Shown: in pieces, positions 38,817-48,764 of the stretch | Layout of the letters: every line of letters begins with the position of its first letter | How positions within the stretch are numbered: position 1 is the stretch's first letter | NCBI RefSeq assembly: GCF_030250645.1 | Contig: NZ_JASSVS010000002.1 | Location: forward strand, 186,001 to 250,000 | Origin: Marinobacter azerbaijanicus | GTDB lineage: Bacteria > Pseudomonadota > Gammaproteobacteria > Pseudomonadales > Oleiphilaceae | Direction of reading: 5' to 3' | Length of the DNA stretch: 64,000 bases | Translations under genes and position numbers: made by a program | The notes under the pieces: generated by a model | Seen by the model: the letters and a program-made list of their open reading frames with translations, nothing else | Told to the model about the DNA's origin: nothing | Databases searched by the model: none

Positions 38817-39622
38817 AAACATTACCGATCTACCAGGTCGATGCATTTACCAGCCAGGTTTTCGGCGGCAATCCCGCCGCCGTCATGCCGCTGGAGGAAT
38901 GGCTGCCAGACGACACGCTGCGAGCGCTGGCCATGGAGAACAACCTGTCGGAAACCGCATTCCTCGTGCCGTTACCAACGGAAGCCGACGCAGACTTCCA
39001 CATACGCTGGTTCACACCCACAGTGGAAGTGCCTCTCTGCGGCCACGCCACCCTCGCCAGCGCCTGGGTCGTCTTCAACAAACTGGGCTGGAAGCATGAG
39101 CAAATCCGGTTCCAGTCAAAAAGCGGCCCCCTGGGCGTACAACTGACCGACGATGGCTGGCTGGAGCTGGACTTCCCAAACCTCGCCTTTGAGCAACGCG
39201 CGACTCCGGTCCTGATCGAGGAGGCTCTGGAAGGCGCCCCTGACAACGCCTTCTTCGTGCCCAACGACACCAACTACCTGGTCGTCCTCAAAGACGAAGT
39301 GGCGGTAAAGTCCGCGCAACCCGACATCCGCAAACTCAAGCAACTTGGCAACCAGGGCGTGATCATCACGGCACCCGGAGAAAACTGCGATTTCGTCAGC
39401 CGCTACTTCGCCCCCGGCGCCGGCATCGACGAAGATCCGGTTACCGGCTCCATCCACAGCGTACTGGTGCCCTACTGGGCCGATAAACTCGGTAAAAACA
39501 CACTGCTTGCCCAACAGGTCTCCGCCAGAGGCGGTGAACTGCGCTGCGAACTGAAAGGCAACCGCGTAGCCATAGCCGGCCAGGCCGCGTTCTATATGGA
39601 AGGTACCGTGCACCTGCACTGA
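38813..39622 (+). CDS. PhzF family isomerase-like protein
   Basis: 269 aa. Motifs of the family: QVDAFTSQVFGGNPAAV at the N-terminus, NLSETAF with the catalytic Glu, PLCGHATLASA, and DEDPVTGSIHS in the second half. PhzF-like proteins are epimerases/isomerases of the diaminopimelate-epimerase fold; the substrate here is unknown. Second gene of the pair divergent from the MocR regulator. Confidence 0.9.
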   Translation: MKTLPIYQVDAFTSQVFGGNPAAVMPLEEWLPDDTLRALAMENNLSETAFLVPLPTEADADFHIRWFTPTVEVPLCGHATLASAWVVFNKLGWKHEQIRFQSKSGPLGVQLTDDGWLELDFPNLAFEQRATPVLIEEALEGAPDNAFFVPNDTNYLVVLKDEVAVKSAQPDIRKLKQLGNQGVIITAPGENCDFVSRYFAPGAGIDEDPVTGSIHSVLVPYWADKLGKNTLLAQQVSARGGELRCELKGNRVAIAGQAAFYMEGTVHLH

Positions 39623-39693
39623 TAACAGCAGAAAATGTATACTGCGCCCAGTTAACACACAGCGGCGGGCAGCACAGATGTTTGGCAAGGCAC

Positions 39694-39787
39694 GGGTTGA
39701 GGGCAGTCAGGGATCGTCAAAAACAGGGATGTTTTTGTCGAGCGTACATGGACGTATTCACCGCGTATCCCTGACCGCCCTCAACCC
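39694..39787. repeat. Long imperfect inverted repeat with inner hairpin
   Basis: GGGTTGAGGGC-A-GTCAGGGAT (39694-39714) matches the reverse complement of 39767-39787 with one mismatch (39705 against 39776), giving a 21-nt arm pair. Inside is a second stem, CAAAAAC (39718-39724) with GTTTTTG (39731-39737). It fills most of the gap between PhzF and the flavoprotein gene. It resembles dispersed intergenic elements of marine gammaproteobacteria that I recall only loosely, so a genome-wide copy count is needed. A bidirectional terminator function is also possible. Confidence 0.65.
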
Positions 39788-39820
39788 ATACCGGAACTCC
39801 CAAAGCCTGAATTCCAGACC

Positions 39821-41005
39821 ATGACCTCAGAAAAGCACGACGTAATCATCATAGGCGCAGGCGCCGCAGGCCTGATGTGCGCCGCAACAGCCGGCTACCG
39901 AGGCCGAAAAGTCCTGGTGATCGAGCACGCCAACAAACCCGGCAAGAAAATTCTCATGTCCGGCGGCGGTCGCTGCAACTTCACCAACCTTAACAGCACC
40001 CCGGCCAATTTCCTCTCGGACAATCCTTCCTTCTGCATCTCGGCGCTGAAGCGCTACACCCCGCAGAACTTTTTGGACCTGGTAGAACGCCACGGCATCG
40101 AACACGAAGAAAAAGCCGCCGGCCAGCTCTTCTGCAAAGACAGCAGCAAGGAAATCCTCAACATGCTGCTGACCGAATGCGAATGGGCGGGCGCGGAAGT
40201 GCGGCTGAAAACCAGCGTCAAGGCGCTCACTGAAACTGGCAACGGCTACCAACTGCAAACCACCGGCGGCACCCTTGACTGCGAATCCCTGGTGGTCGCC
40301 TGCGGCGGGCTGTCCATACCCACCATGGGCGCCACCGGTTTTGGTTACGACATCGCACGGCAATTCGGGCTCACCGTATTACCCACCCGCGCAGGACTGG
40401 TACCGTTCACCCTGCACCCGGAACTGAAAGAACAACTGGCCCCGCTGGCGGGAGTGAGCTGCCCGGTGGACGTCCATTGCCACAATGAGCACTTCCGCGA
40501 ACCCATGCTGGTCACCCATCGCGGGTTAAGCGGCCCCGCCATGCTGCAGATCTCCAGCTTCTGGCAACCCGGTGACAGCCTGAGCATTAATATGCTCCCG
40601 GGGACCAACATTGACCAGGACCTGTACCAGATGAGAAAAAGCAGACCACAATCCACCGTTGCCCAATACCTGCAGCAACACCTGCCCAGGCGCTTCGCCC
40701 AGGCGCTGAACGACCTCCACGGCTGGAACGGCCCGCTACAGGGGTACAAGAACAGTGACATTGAACAGGTGGCACGAGCCCTCGGCCAATGGGCGATCAA
40801 GCCTGCCGGCACCGAAGGCTATCGAACGGCCGAGGTAACCCTCGGCGGCGTGGATACCCGTCAGCTGTCCTCAAAAACCATGGCGGTGCTGGACCGTCCA
40901 GACCTGTATTTTATTGGCGAAGTGGTGGACGTGACAGGTCACCTCGGTGGGCATAACTTCCAGTGGGCCTGGGCTTCCGGGGTGGCTGCGGGGAACAGCG
41001 CCTGA
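39821..41005 (+). CDS. HI0933/YhiN-like FAD-dependent oxidoreductase
   Basis: 394 aa. N-terminal dinucleotide fold VIIIGAGAAGLMCAATAG, then GKKILMSGGGRCNFTN, the hallmark of the HI0933 family, and a C-terminal DVTGHLGGHNFQWAWASG block. Flavoproteins of unknown substrate; physiological role not established. Confidence 0.9.
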   Translation: MTSEKHDVIIIGAGAAGLMCAATAGYRGRKVLVIEHANKPGKKILMSGGGRCNFTNLNSTPANFLSDNPSFCISALKRYTPQNFLDLVERHGIEHEEKAAGQLFCKDSSKEILNMLLTECEWAGAEVRLKTSVKALTETGNGYQLQTTGGTLDCESLVVACGGLSIPTMGATGFGYDIARQFGLTVLPTRAGLVPFTLHPELKEQLAPLAGVSCPVDVHCHNEHFREPMLVTHRGLSGPAMLQISSFWQPGDSLSINMLPGTNIDQDLYQMRKSRPQSTVAQYLQQHLPRRFAQALNDLHGWNGPLQGYKNSDIEQVARALGQWAIKPAGTEGYRTAEVTLGGVDTRQLSSKTMAVLDRPDLYFIGEVVDVTGHLGGHNFQWAWASGVAAGNSA

Positions 41006-41061
41006 GGGGTTCATTGTTGCCGCGTACGCGGCTACGGGAAACATACACAATTGGAGTCTTT

Positions 41062-41796
41062 ATGTTGTCAAGCCTGCTTGACGGTTGCCGGATTGCCAGA
41101 GTAGTGCGCGGTGGCAGTCGTCTTTTCCTGCTGTTCCTGACACTCGGCTTAGTGGGCTTGAGTACCGATGTACTGGCCCATGCCATCGCCCAGGGCGACA
41201 AGGGGTACATTCAGGAAATTACCGGTGTAAATCTCATTGCATTCACCTATCTCGGGGCCAAGCACATGGTCACCGGTTACGATCACCTGCTGTTCCTGCT
41301 GGGTGTGATTTTCTTCCTCTACCAGATGAAGCACATCGCGATCTACGTGAGCCTGTTTGCGCTGGGACATTCCACCACGATGCTGCTGGGGGTGTACTTC
41401 AACGTGGGCATCAATAGTTACATCATTGATGCGATTATCGGTCTGTCCATCGTGTACAAGGCACTGGACAATATTGGTGCTTATCAGCGCTGGTTTGGTT
41501 TCCAGCCCAACACCAGGGCCGCCACGCTGATCTTCGGCTTTTTCCACGGTTTTGGCCTGTCGACCAAGATCATTGAGTACGACATCTCGCCGGACGGACT
41601 GGTTCCGAACCTCCTCGCCTTCAACGTGGGCGTGGAAATCGGACAGCTCATTGCCCTGGCCATGATCCTGATTGCCATCAGCTTCTGGCGTAAAACCGAC
41701 GGCTTTTTCCGCCACGCCTATACCGCCAACGTCGCCATGATGAGTGCAGGCTTCCTGCTCTTTGGTTATCAGCTAACCGGTTACTTTGTCGCCTGA
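41062..41796 (+). CDS. HupE/UreJ-like membrane protein
   Basis: 244 aa from ATG 41062 (GGAG upstream). Signal-anchor helix then about six membrane segments, with His/Asp-rich family motifs KHMVTGYDHLLFLLGV and FFHGFGLSTK. HupE proteins are proposed metal (nickel or cobalt) permeases. Followed 15 nt later by a single-pass anchor protein, probably a partner. Confidence 0.85.
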   Translation: MLSSLLDGCRIARVVRGGSRLFLLFLTLGLVGLSTDVLAHAIAQGDKGYIQEITGVNLIAFTYLGAKHMVTGYDHLLFLLGVIFFLYQMKHIAIYVSLFALGHSTTMLLGVYFNVGINSYIIDAIIGLSIVYKALDNIGAYQRWFGFQPNTRAATLIFGFFHGFGLSTKIIEYDISPDGLVPNLLAFNVGVEIGQLIALAMILIAISFWRKTDGFFRHAYTANVAMMSAGFLLFGYQLTGYFVA

Positions 41797-41811
41797 TTCT
41801 GGAGTTTCGCT

Positions 41812-42507
41812 ATGTACAACACCGATATACCAAACCGTGAAGAATTACCGGGCACCGCCAAACTGATTCGATCAACCATTATTGCCGCCATTGTGGCAGT
41901 GGTTCTGCTGGTGACAGTGGTGATGCCTGCAGAATACTCCCTGGACCCAACCGGTGTCGGTCGCCTTCTGGGCCTCACTGAAATGGGCGAAATCAAGGAA
42001 CAACTTGCCGAAGAAGCCGCTGCAGATGAAGCTGCCCAGCTGGTTGCCGTGCAACCCTCAGCCGAGCAGCAGGGATCGGACGTAGCGGAGAGCGTTGTTA
42101 CCGAACCTGTCCGGGAAGAGGCGTCTGCTCCGGAGGTCGAGGTTGCGACTGTCGAGGAGCAACCGGCATCAGAGCCGACAACGGCGGAATCCCGGTGGCA
42201 GGATGAAGTACGCGTGGTTCTTACCCCCGGGGAAGGCACGGAGTTCAAGCTCACCATGGAAGAAGGTGCTGTCGCCCGGTTTTCCTGGGAGTCCGAGGGT
42301 GGCCCAATCAATTACGACACCCATGGCAATGGCAGCGGCCAATCCATCTCTTACGAAAAGGGACGCGGCGTTCCTGAAGACGAAGGCGAACTTGTCGCCG
42401 CGTTCACAGGCAACCATGGCTGGTTCTTCCGCAACCGCAATGACAATGACATCACCCTCGTACTCCGTACCGGCGGAGAGTATGGCCAACTGAAAAAGGT
42501 GTTGTGA
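41812..42507 (+). CDS. Single-pass membrane anchor protein paired with HupE
   Basis: 231 aa. One membrane helix (about 22-40, STIIAAIVAVVLLVTVVM), an acidic Glu/Ala/Pro-rich linker (about 60-130), and a beta-rich C-terminal domain (about 130-231, ending in NHGWFFRNRNDNDITLVLRT). No catalytic motif. The pairing with HupE is recurrent in related genomes (recollection); a periplasmic partner or sensor role is inferred. Confidence 0.7.
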   Translation: MYNTDIPNREELPGTAKLIRSTIIAAIVAVVLLVTVVMPAEYSLDPTGVGRLLGLTEMGEIKEQLAEEAAADEAAQLVAVQPSAEQQGSDVAESVVTEPVREEASAPEVEVATVEEQPASEPTTAESRWQDEVRVVLTPGEGTEFKLTMEEGAVARFSWESEGGPINYDTHGNGSGQSISYEKGRGVPEDEGELVAAFTGNHGWFFRNRNDNDITLVLRTGGEYGQLKKVL

Positions 42508-42534
42508 TTTTAAACGCTGAGTAGTGACCGAAAC

Positions 42535-42560
42535 GTGCGGCTGCAAGCCGCACTTTGTTC
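42535..42560 (+). terminator. Intrinsic terminator after the HupE/anchor operon
   Basis: GTGCGGC (42535-42541) and GCCGCAC (42547-42553) form a 7-bp stem with a 5-nt loop followed by TTTGTTC. It lies 28 nt after the anchor-protein stop codon and serves the plus strand. Confidence 0.7.
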
Positions 42561-42599
42561 ACAGAGGAATAATTCGAGGTTAGCAGGCCAGGGGCAATA

Positions 42600-44171
42600 C
42601 TAGAGATACTTCTCGATCGGCAACCAGGACAGGAATCGGGACTGGGTTCGCAGCCACCAACCCACGGCTGGTTCAGTGGTATGTGCTTCCCTTCCACTTC
42701 GCCACTGCAGCTCGCCACCATTATCCAGGGAGACTTCCCAGCTGTTATGGGGTTCCATCACCGTACGTATGTCCCTGGCCACCTGCTCGGCCAGCTCCTC
42801 ACTGCGGATAATCAACACCGTTTCGCCATTGAGATAGATGGAACGAAGATTGACGTTGAAAGAGCCCACCACCAAGGTGCTGCGATCGAACACCACAGAC
42901 TTGGAATGCAGGCTGGCCTCACCGGTTTCGCAGAAACCGTCTGTGTCCAGCCATTGCCGGCAAGCCTCGGCATCAGGTTTCAATTCGTAGATTCGTATCC
43001 CCTGCTCGAGCATATAGGTTCGCCAGCGGGCGTAGCCGGCATGGTTGGTGACAAGGTCATTGGTGGCCAGGGAATTGGTCAGCGCGGAAACCTCAAGCCC
43101 ATCACGGTTCCCCATATCCAGTATCTGCAGCTGTTCCTCGGTAAGGATCAGGTAGGCGGATTCGATCAGGATTTCCTCAGAAGCGGCCTGCGCCAATCGT
43201 TGAAGCGCTTTCGCGCTCCGTTTGGGAGTTTCAACCGGCTCTTCCATGGTTTCAAACGGTGGATCAAACACCAGCTCGCCATGGGCAACCGTCAACTGGC
43301 TCAATAATTCTGTCAGCTCTGACCTTCCCTGGGAGCTGTCAGCGGGGGCGGATACCGGCAGACCAGACTGCGTTCCGGCCTGACGGCGAAGCTGGTGGAG
43401 CGCTGCAGTCACGTCCCCGCCAGCCGAAGTATCCGGATAAAGCACCGACACCGGATAGGCCCAGCGACTGTTCCAGTATGCCTCGAAGTTATCCGTCATT
43501 CCGTCCACAACCGGCCCCAACGAGAGCACGTCACGGTCCCGGAAGTAACGCGCCTCATCAAAACCGAAATACTCATCGCCAATGTTACGCCCGCCAACAA
43601 TACCCGCGGCTCCGTCCACCACAAAGGTCTTGTTGTGCATGCGCCGGTTGATACGGTCGAAATCCATCAGGAACGATACCCACCGGCCCCATCCATCGCG
43701 GCTTCTTGCGGGATTGAAAATACGGACCTGGATGTTCGGGTGGGTGCCCAGCACAGCAAACAGCTTGCCGATATCCTCGGCGTTGAAATCATCCAGCAGC
43801 AGCCGCACCTGAATACCCCGGTCGGCAGCCAGCAGCAGCCTGCCGGCAAGATATTCCCCGGAAGCGTCACTGTTCCAGATGTAATACTGTGCGTCGATGC
43901 TATGCTCTGCGGCCTCGATCAGGGCCGCACGGGAGAGAAAAGCTTCACGCCCCGAGTCCAGCATGTAAAATCCGGATTGGCCGCCTGTGCCGGCCAGCCT
44001 CTGTCTGGACTGGCTGGAAAGAAAGCTGTCATCGTTATGCACGCCTTCCTCCACTCCAGCGTGTGTCACCGGTTGCATATCGCCCGCACAACCCGCCAGC
44101 AATACCATCATCACCAGAAGCCAAACACGTGTCGCCACCAGCGCGGCCCTGGAACTCTGGCGGGATGACAT
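42600..44171 (-). CDS. Phospholipase D family lipoprotein (ClsC-type cardiolipin synthase)
   Basis: 523 aa. N-terminal lipobox LLAGC with Cys28. Two HKD motifs: His179-Lys181-Asp186 and His422-Lys424-Asp429, each followed by the GG/GS-N pattern. The family joins phospholipids into cardiolipin. Its ATG overlaps the universal stress protein stop by one nt (TAATG), so it is translationally coupled. Last gene of the nhaB-SulP-usp run. Confidence 0.88.
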   Translation of the reverse strand: MSSRQSSRAALVATRVWLLVMMVLLAGCAGDMQPVTHAGVEEGVHNDDSFLSSQSRQRLAGTGGQSGFYMLDSGREAFLSRAALIEAAEHSIDAQYYIWNSDASGEYLAGRLLLAADRGIQVRLLLDDFNAEDIGKLFAVLGTHPNIQVRIFNPARSRDGWGRWVSFLMDFDRINRRMHNKTFVVDGAAGIVGGRNIGDEYFGFDEARYFRDRDVLSLGPVVDGMTDNFEAYWNSRWAYPVSVLYPDTSAGGDVTAALHQLRRQAGTQSGLPVSAPADSSQGRSELTELLSQLTVAHGELVFDPPFETMEEPVETPKRSAKALQRLAQAASEEILIESAYLILTEEQLQILDMGNRDGLEVSALTNSLATNDLVTNHAGYARWRTYMLEQGIRIYELKPDAEACRQWLDTDGFCETGEASLHSKSVVFDRSTLVVGSFNVNLRSIYLNGETVLIIRSEELAEQVARDIRTVMEPHNSWEVSLDNGGELQWRSGREAHTTEPAVGWWLRTQSRFLSWLPIEKYL

Positions 44172-45022
44172 TAACGCAGTATCACCAGGGGTTTCTCGGC
44201 TGTCTTGAGCATCGTGGTTGTAGTGCTACCCACCAGGAACTGGCGGATCCGGGAATGGCCATAGGCCCCCATCACCAGGATGTCGATATCATGTTCCTCC
44301 TGGTAGGCATGGAGAGCTGGCTCTACATCGCCGGCGCGAATGGCAAGAGTCACTTCAGCACCAATGTTTCCCAGCATCTTTTCAGCCTTCCTGAGCTGTT
44401 CCCAGCGATCGTTGGTATCGGCCCCGATCATCACCAGGTGAATCGGCATGCCTTTCAGCACCGGGCTTCCGGCCAGCAATTCCACACCCTTGAAGGCAGT
44501 GGCACTACCATCAAACGCCAGCATGGCACTTTTCGGCTGCTGGTATTCGTCCGGTACCAGGAGTATCGGCCGGTGAACACTACGAATCACGGTTTCCAGC
44601 TGGCTGCCCACGTGTACGTCCCGGTCCGAGCTGCTCTCTCCGTGAAGCCCCATGACCAGCAGGCGGGTCTGGTCCTCCAGGGCGAGCAAAGACTCGGTGA
44701 GGTCGCCATGGCGCTGACGCTTGATGACATCATCGATACCCAGCGTCTTCACTCGATCTTCGGCTTCATCCAGCATGTGATGGCCGTGCTCCAGCGCCAG
44801 CTTCGATCGCTTGCGATCCAGCTCGGCCAGTTCGTCCATCAATTGTTCCCGGCTTCCAAGGCCAATGCTGCCTGCCAGATCCGGCTCTGTGGGATAGCGT
44901 TCTTCGTCCAGCACGTGCAGCAGTGTCATGGGGGTTTCCATGTGCTTGCTGGCCCAGGCGGCGTAATCACACACAGCCGGTGCGGCCCTGGAGCCGTCGA
45001 TACAGGCAACTACTCGTAGCAT
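44171..45022 (-). CDS. Tandem universal stress protein
   Basis: 283 aa from ATG 45022 (GAGG upstream); an alternative ATG at 45097, directly behind the SulP stop, would add 25 Asn/Asp-rich residues. Two Usp domains: MLRVVACIDGSRAAP at the start with GLHGESSSDRDVHVGSQLETVIR, and SAMLAFDGSATAF later with GAYGHSRIRQFLVGSTTTTML, each with the ATP-binding G-x2-G-x9-G(S/T) pattern. Couples to SulP and phospholipase D. Confidence 0.88.
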   Translation of the reverse strand: MLRVVACIDGSRAAPAVCDYAAWASKHMETPMTLLHVLDEERYPTEPDLAGSIGLGSREQLMDELAELDRKRSKLALEHGHHMLDEAEDRVKTLGIDDVIKRQRHGDLTESLLALEDQTRLLVMGLHGESSSDRDVHVGSQLETVIRSVHRPILLVPDEYQQPKSAMLAFDGSATAFKGVELLAGSPVLKGMPIHLVMIGADTNDRWEQLRKAEKMLGNIGAEVTLAIRAGDVEPALHAYQEEHDIDILVMGAYGHSRIRQFLVGSTTTTMLKTAEKPLVILR

Positions 45023-45098
45023 CTCAACCTCGCCTTGGTGATCGTTATGGTTGTTATTCTGACCGGGATCGTTGTTGAATTCCTTGGCTTGTGTCATA

Positions 45099-46586
45099 TC
45101 AGTGCCCCATCAGCTGGTCAACGGCATCAGGTTTGTCGTGCACCCCGAAACGGTCGACGATGGTGGCACTGGCTTCGTTCAACCCGATGATCTCCACCTC
45201 GGCGCCTTCGCGTCGAAACTTGATGACAGCCTTGTCCAGAGCACCGACCGCGGTAATATCCCAGAAATGCGCGCGGGTCAGATCAATCACCACATTATCG
45301 ACTGCTTCCTTGAAATCAAAGGATTCCGTGAATTTTTCTGAGGAACTGAAGAACACCTGCCCCACGACATTGTAAGTGCGGGTATCGGTCTTATCGTCGA
45401 ACTCGGAGGTCACCAGCATGTAATGGCCCACCTTGTTGGCGAAGAACAACGCCGCCAGCAGAACACCTGCCAGCACACCGAACGCCAGGTTGTGCGTTGC
45501 TACCACCACGATAACCGTCACCACCATAACAATGTTGGTGGACAGCGGGTGCTCCTTCAGATTCTTGATAGAGCCCCAACTGAAGGTACCAATAGATACC
45601 ATGATCATCACCGCCACCAGAGCTGCCATGGGAATCTGGACCAGCCACTGGTCCAGCACCAGCACCATAACCAGCAGGAAAACACCCGCAGAAAGGGTTG
45701 AGAGACGGGTACGGCCCCCGGATTTGATGTTGATGATGGACTGACCAATCATGGCGCAGCCCGCCATGCCCCCCAGCAGGCCAGAACCGATATTGGCAAT
45801 GCCCTGGCCTTTGCACTCGCGGTTGCGGTCGCTGGTGGTATCAGTCAGATCATCCACAATGGTGGCGGTCATCATCGATTCCAGCAGGCCAACGACCGTC
45901 AGCCCCACCGAATACGGCAGAATAATCATCAGGGTCTCCAGGTTCAGCGGTACGTCCGGCCACAGGAAAATCGGCAGGGTGTCCGGCAACTGCCCCATGT
46001 CGCCCACGGTGCGGATATCAATGTTATAGATCATCGCAAAAGCGGTCAGCGCAACAATGCAGATCAGCGGTGATGGCAGGATACGGCCAACCACCGGAAT
46101 CAGCGGGAACAGGTAGATAATGCCGAGCCCTGTGGCAGTCATGGCGTACACATGCCAGGTGACATTGGTCAGCTCCGGCAACTGGGCCATGAAGATAAGG
46201 ATGGCCAGGGCGTTCACGAACCCGGTGACCACCGAGCGCGATACAAACCGCATCAGGCCGCCCAGTTTGAGGTAGCCGGCGCCAATCTGCAGCAGACCGG
46301 TGAGCAGCGTAGCCGCCAACAGGTATTCCAGGCCATGTTCCTTGACCAGGGTGACCATCAGCAATGCCATGGCGCCTGTGGCCGCCGAAATCATACCCGG
46401 GCGCCCGCCCACAAAGGCAATAACCACCGCAATACAGAACGAGGCGTAGAGCCCTACTTTTGGATCCACACCGGCGATAATGGAGAAGGCAATGGCTTCG
46501 GGAATCAGGGCCAGCGCCACCACAATACCAGCGAGCAGATCACCCCGTATGTTGGAGAGCCAGTCAGCTTTGAGCTTGTTTACCAT
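45099..46586 (-). CDS. SulP family anion transporter with STAS domain
   Basis: 495 aa. About 10-12 membrane segments (residues 10-400, with [21 protein letters not shown] and [15 protein letters not shown]) and a C-terminal STAS domain (about 405-490, [20 protein letters not shown]). SulP proteins move sulfate, bicarbonate or other anions, some driven by Na+. Its neighbour NhaB makes a Na+ gradient, favouring a Na+-coupled bicarbonate or anion carrier (inference). Confidence 0.9.
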   Translation of the reverse strand: MVNKLKADWLSNIRGDLLAGIVVALALIPEAIAFSIIAGVDPKVGLYASFCIAVVIAFVGGRPGMISAATGAMALLMVTLVKEHGLEYLLAATLLTGLLQIGAGYLKLGGLMRFVSRSVVTGFVNALAILIFMAQLPELTNVTWHVYAMTATGLGIIYLFPLIPVVGRILPSPLICIVALTAFAMIYNIDIRTVGDMGQLPDTLPIFLWPDVPLNLETLMIILPYSVGLTVVGLLESMMTATIVDDLTDTTSDRNRECKGQGIANIGSGLLGGMAGCAMIGQSIINIKSGGRTRLSTLSAGVFLLVMVLVLDQWLVQIPMAALVAVMIMVSIGTFSWGSIKNLKEHPLSTNIVMVVTVIVVVATHNLAFGVLAGVLLAALFFANKVGHYMLVTSEFDDKTDTRTYNVVGQVFFSSSEKFTESFDFKEAVDNVVIDLTRAHFWDITAVGALDKAVIKFRREGAEVEIIGLNEASATIVDRFGVHDKPDAVDQLMGH

Positions 46587-46621
46587 AGTTGATGTCCAGT
46601 CAATTCGTTCAGGGGGAGAAC

Positions 46622-48127
46622 TTACAGAAAGTTGATGACCGCCAGCAGACCAACCGATCCGAGAACGACGGTGTAGGGAAAGGCCATGATCACCATTCGG
46701 CCGTAGGACAGCCGCACCAGGGGTGCAATGGCGGATGTCAGCAGGAACAGGAATGCGGCCTGACCATTGGGCGTTGCTACGCTAGGCAGGTTGGTGCCGG
46801 TGTTGATGGCAACAGCCAGATCCTGGAAATGCTCCCGGGAAATAGCGCCCGCATCCAGCGCCTGTTTGATTTCACTGATGTAAACCGTGGCAACAAAGAC
46901 GTTGTCGCTGATCATCGACAGCAAGCCGTTTGCCACGAAGAACAGCGCAGGCTGATGCACTTCTGGCTGCGCCAGCACGAAGTCGATGATCGGCTTGAAC
47001 AGATGCTGCTCATGAATCACCGCCACCACGGCAAAGAACACCACCAGCAGCGAAGTGAACGGCAGGGATTCCTGGAACGCCTTGCCTATCTGGTGCTCGT
47101 CCGTGACACCGGTAAATGAGGTGATGAGGATAATTACCAGCAGCCCGATCAGCCCCACTTCCGCAATATGGAACGCCAGCCCGATCACCAGCACAACAGC
47201 AGCCACGGCCTGAACCCACAGGGCCGCCTGATCTGCCTTCGTGCGCTTCTTGCGTTCGTTGTCCGCAAAGTCTTCCAGCACCTGGCGAACCGGCTTTGGC
47301 AGTCGCGCACCATAGCCAAACCAGCGCAGTTTCTCCAGGCACCAGCAGGTAAACAGGCCAGCAACCAGAACCGGCAAGCTGATGGGCGCCATACGCTGGA
47401 AAAACTCGGCAAAGTTCCAGCCCACCACTTTCGCGATCAGCAGATTCTGGGGCTCGCCAACCATGGTCGCAACGCCGCCCAGAGCGGTGCCGATAGCGCC
47501 ATGCATCAACAGGCTGCGAAGAAAGGCGCGGAATTCTTCCAGGTCTTCGCGATGCAGTTCCACCACATGCTCGTCGCTCTGGGCGTTATGGTTGCCGTGA
47601 TGGTAACCCTTGCCCGAAGCGACTTTGTGATAGACGGAATAGAAACCCACCGCCACACTGATGATAACGGCGGTGACCGTCAGCGCATCCAGAAATGCGG
47701 AGAGTAACGCGGCCGCCGCGCAGAACAGCAGGGAAAGTGCCGATTTGGAGCGCACGCCCACCAGTATCTGGGTGAAGGTCACCAACAGCAGCTCTTTCAT
47801 GAAGTAGATGCCAGCGACCATGAACATCAGCAACAGAATGACCGGCAGGTTGACCAGCACCTCGTGGTACACCGCGTCCGGCGTCGCCAGCCCGATCAGC
47901 AACGCCTCCACCGCCAGCAGGCCACCGGGTAGCAGTGGGTAGCATTTCAGCGCCATGGCCAGGGTGAAGATGAACTCTCCCACCAGAAACCAGCCTGCCG
48001 TTGCAGGACCAAGCAGCCAGACAATCAGGGGATTGACGACCAGAAACAGGACAATAACCTGCTTGTACCAGACCGGCGCGTTGCCGAGGAAATTGTGGGT
48101 AAAACCTGAAATCACTGTTTTGGGCAT
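46622..48127 (-). CDS. nhaB: Na+/H+ antiporter NhaB
   Basis: 501 aa, full family length, about 12 membrane segments. N-terminus [26 protein letters not shown] and the conserved [19 protein letters not shown] and [10 protein letters not shown] segments are typical of NhaB. It expels Na+ in exchange for protons, important in marine bacteria. First of four co-directed genes (nhaB, SulP, usp, phospholipase D); the SulP gene starts 35 nt later. Confidence 0.95.
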   Translation of the reverse strand: MPKTVISGFTHNFLGNAPVWYKQVIVLFLVVNPLIVWLLGPATAGWFLVGEFIFTLAMALKCYPLLPGGLLAVEALLIGLATPDAVYHEVLVNLPVILLLMFMVAGIYFMKELLLVTFTQILVGVRSKSALSLLFCAAAALLSAFLDALTVTAVIISVAVGFYSVYHKVASGKGYHHGNHNAQSDEHVVELHREDLEEFRAFLRSLLMHGAIGTALGGVATMVGEPQNLLIAKVVGWNFAEFFQRMAPISLPVLVAGLFTCWCLEKLRWFGYGARLPKPVRQVLEDFADNERKKRTKADQAALWVQAVAAVVLVIGLAFHIAEVGLIGLLVIILITSFTGVTDEHQIGKAFQESLPFTSLLVVFFAVVAVIHEQHLFKPIIDFVLAQPEVHQPALFFVANGLLSMISDNVFVATVYISEIKQALDAGAISREHFQDLAVAINTGTNLPSVATPNGQAAFLFLLTSAIAPLVRLSYGRMVIMAFPYTVVLGSVGLLAVINFL

Positions 48128-48418
48128 GGGGAACCGAACGACTTGAGACGAAAACTCAGAGACAATAGAACCGTGGTACCCGCCGTAAGCGAATACAGGC
48201 TATCAGCTCAAGGAATTAACCTGGAGGGTGTGCGGAGCGCTAGGGTGGAGTGATCGTCGGGAATGTCTCGGAGACGTTCATTAAAGTCAGTTCATAGGCC
48301 GTGAAATTAAGGCGGCGAAGCTTACCAGAACGAGCCCGGGAAAGTAACCGGCATCCCGGAAATGTCTTAGCGTCCTAGATAGAAATTGCGACCCAAACAC
48401 TGGTGGGATCTGATCATC
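48128..48418. other. Intergenic region of 291 nt, no gene seen
   Basis: It lies between the divergent nhaB and zinc-finger genes and holds no ORF with a plausible ribosome-binding site and no strong hairpin. It must carry promoters of both genes; I could not assign clear hexamers. Confidence 0.6.
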
Positions 48419-48754
48419 ATGAAAAAAAGCGAGCTGGAAAAATTCCGCAAACTGCTGCTGGACTGGCGCGACGACCTGCACTCAACGAGTGGGGTGCGTG
48501 AAGAAGGCAGTGGCACGGTGCACCTGGACCAGCAGAGCGTCGGGCGATTGTCGCGGATGGACGCACTGCAAGGCCAGGCGCTGGCCAAAGCAGGCAAGGA
48601 GCGGGCCGAACTGAAGCTGCGACAGATTGAGGCTACTCTGACCCGGATCGACAACAATGACTTCGGTGACTGCATGGAATGCGGCGAACCCATCAACACC
48701 AAACGCCTGGAAATCGACCCCACCGTGCTCTACTGCATTGAGTGTGCCCGTTAA
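48419..48754 (+). CDS. DksA/TraR-like zinc-finger protein
   Basis: 111 aa from ATG 48419. Coiled N-terminal part (KKSELEKFRKLLLDWRDDLHS), then the zinc finger CMECGEPINTKRLEIDPTVLYCIECAR with four Cys in C-x2-C...C-x2-C. Shorter than DksA proper and without its full coiled-coil length, so a DksA-family or TraR-like modulator. DksA-type proteins bind the RNA polymerase secondary channel; activity is inferred. Confidence 0.85.
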   Translation: MKKSELEKFRKLLLDWRDDLHSTSGVREEGSGTVHLDQQSVGRLSRMDALQGQALAKAGKERAELKLRQIEATLTRIDNNDFGDCMECGEPINTKRLEIDPTVLYCIECAR

Positions 48755-48764
48755 CCAGCAGTTT

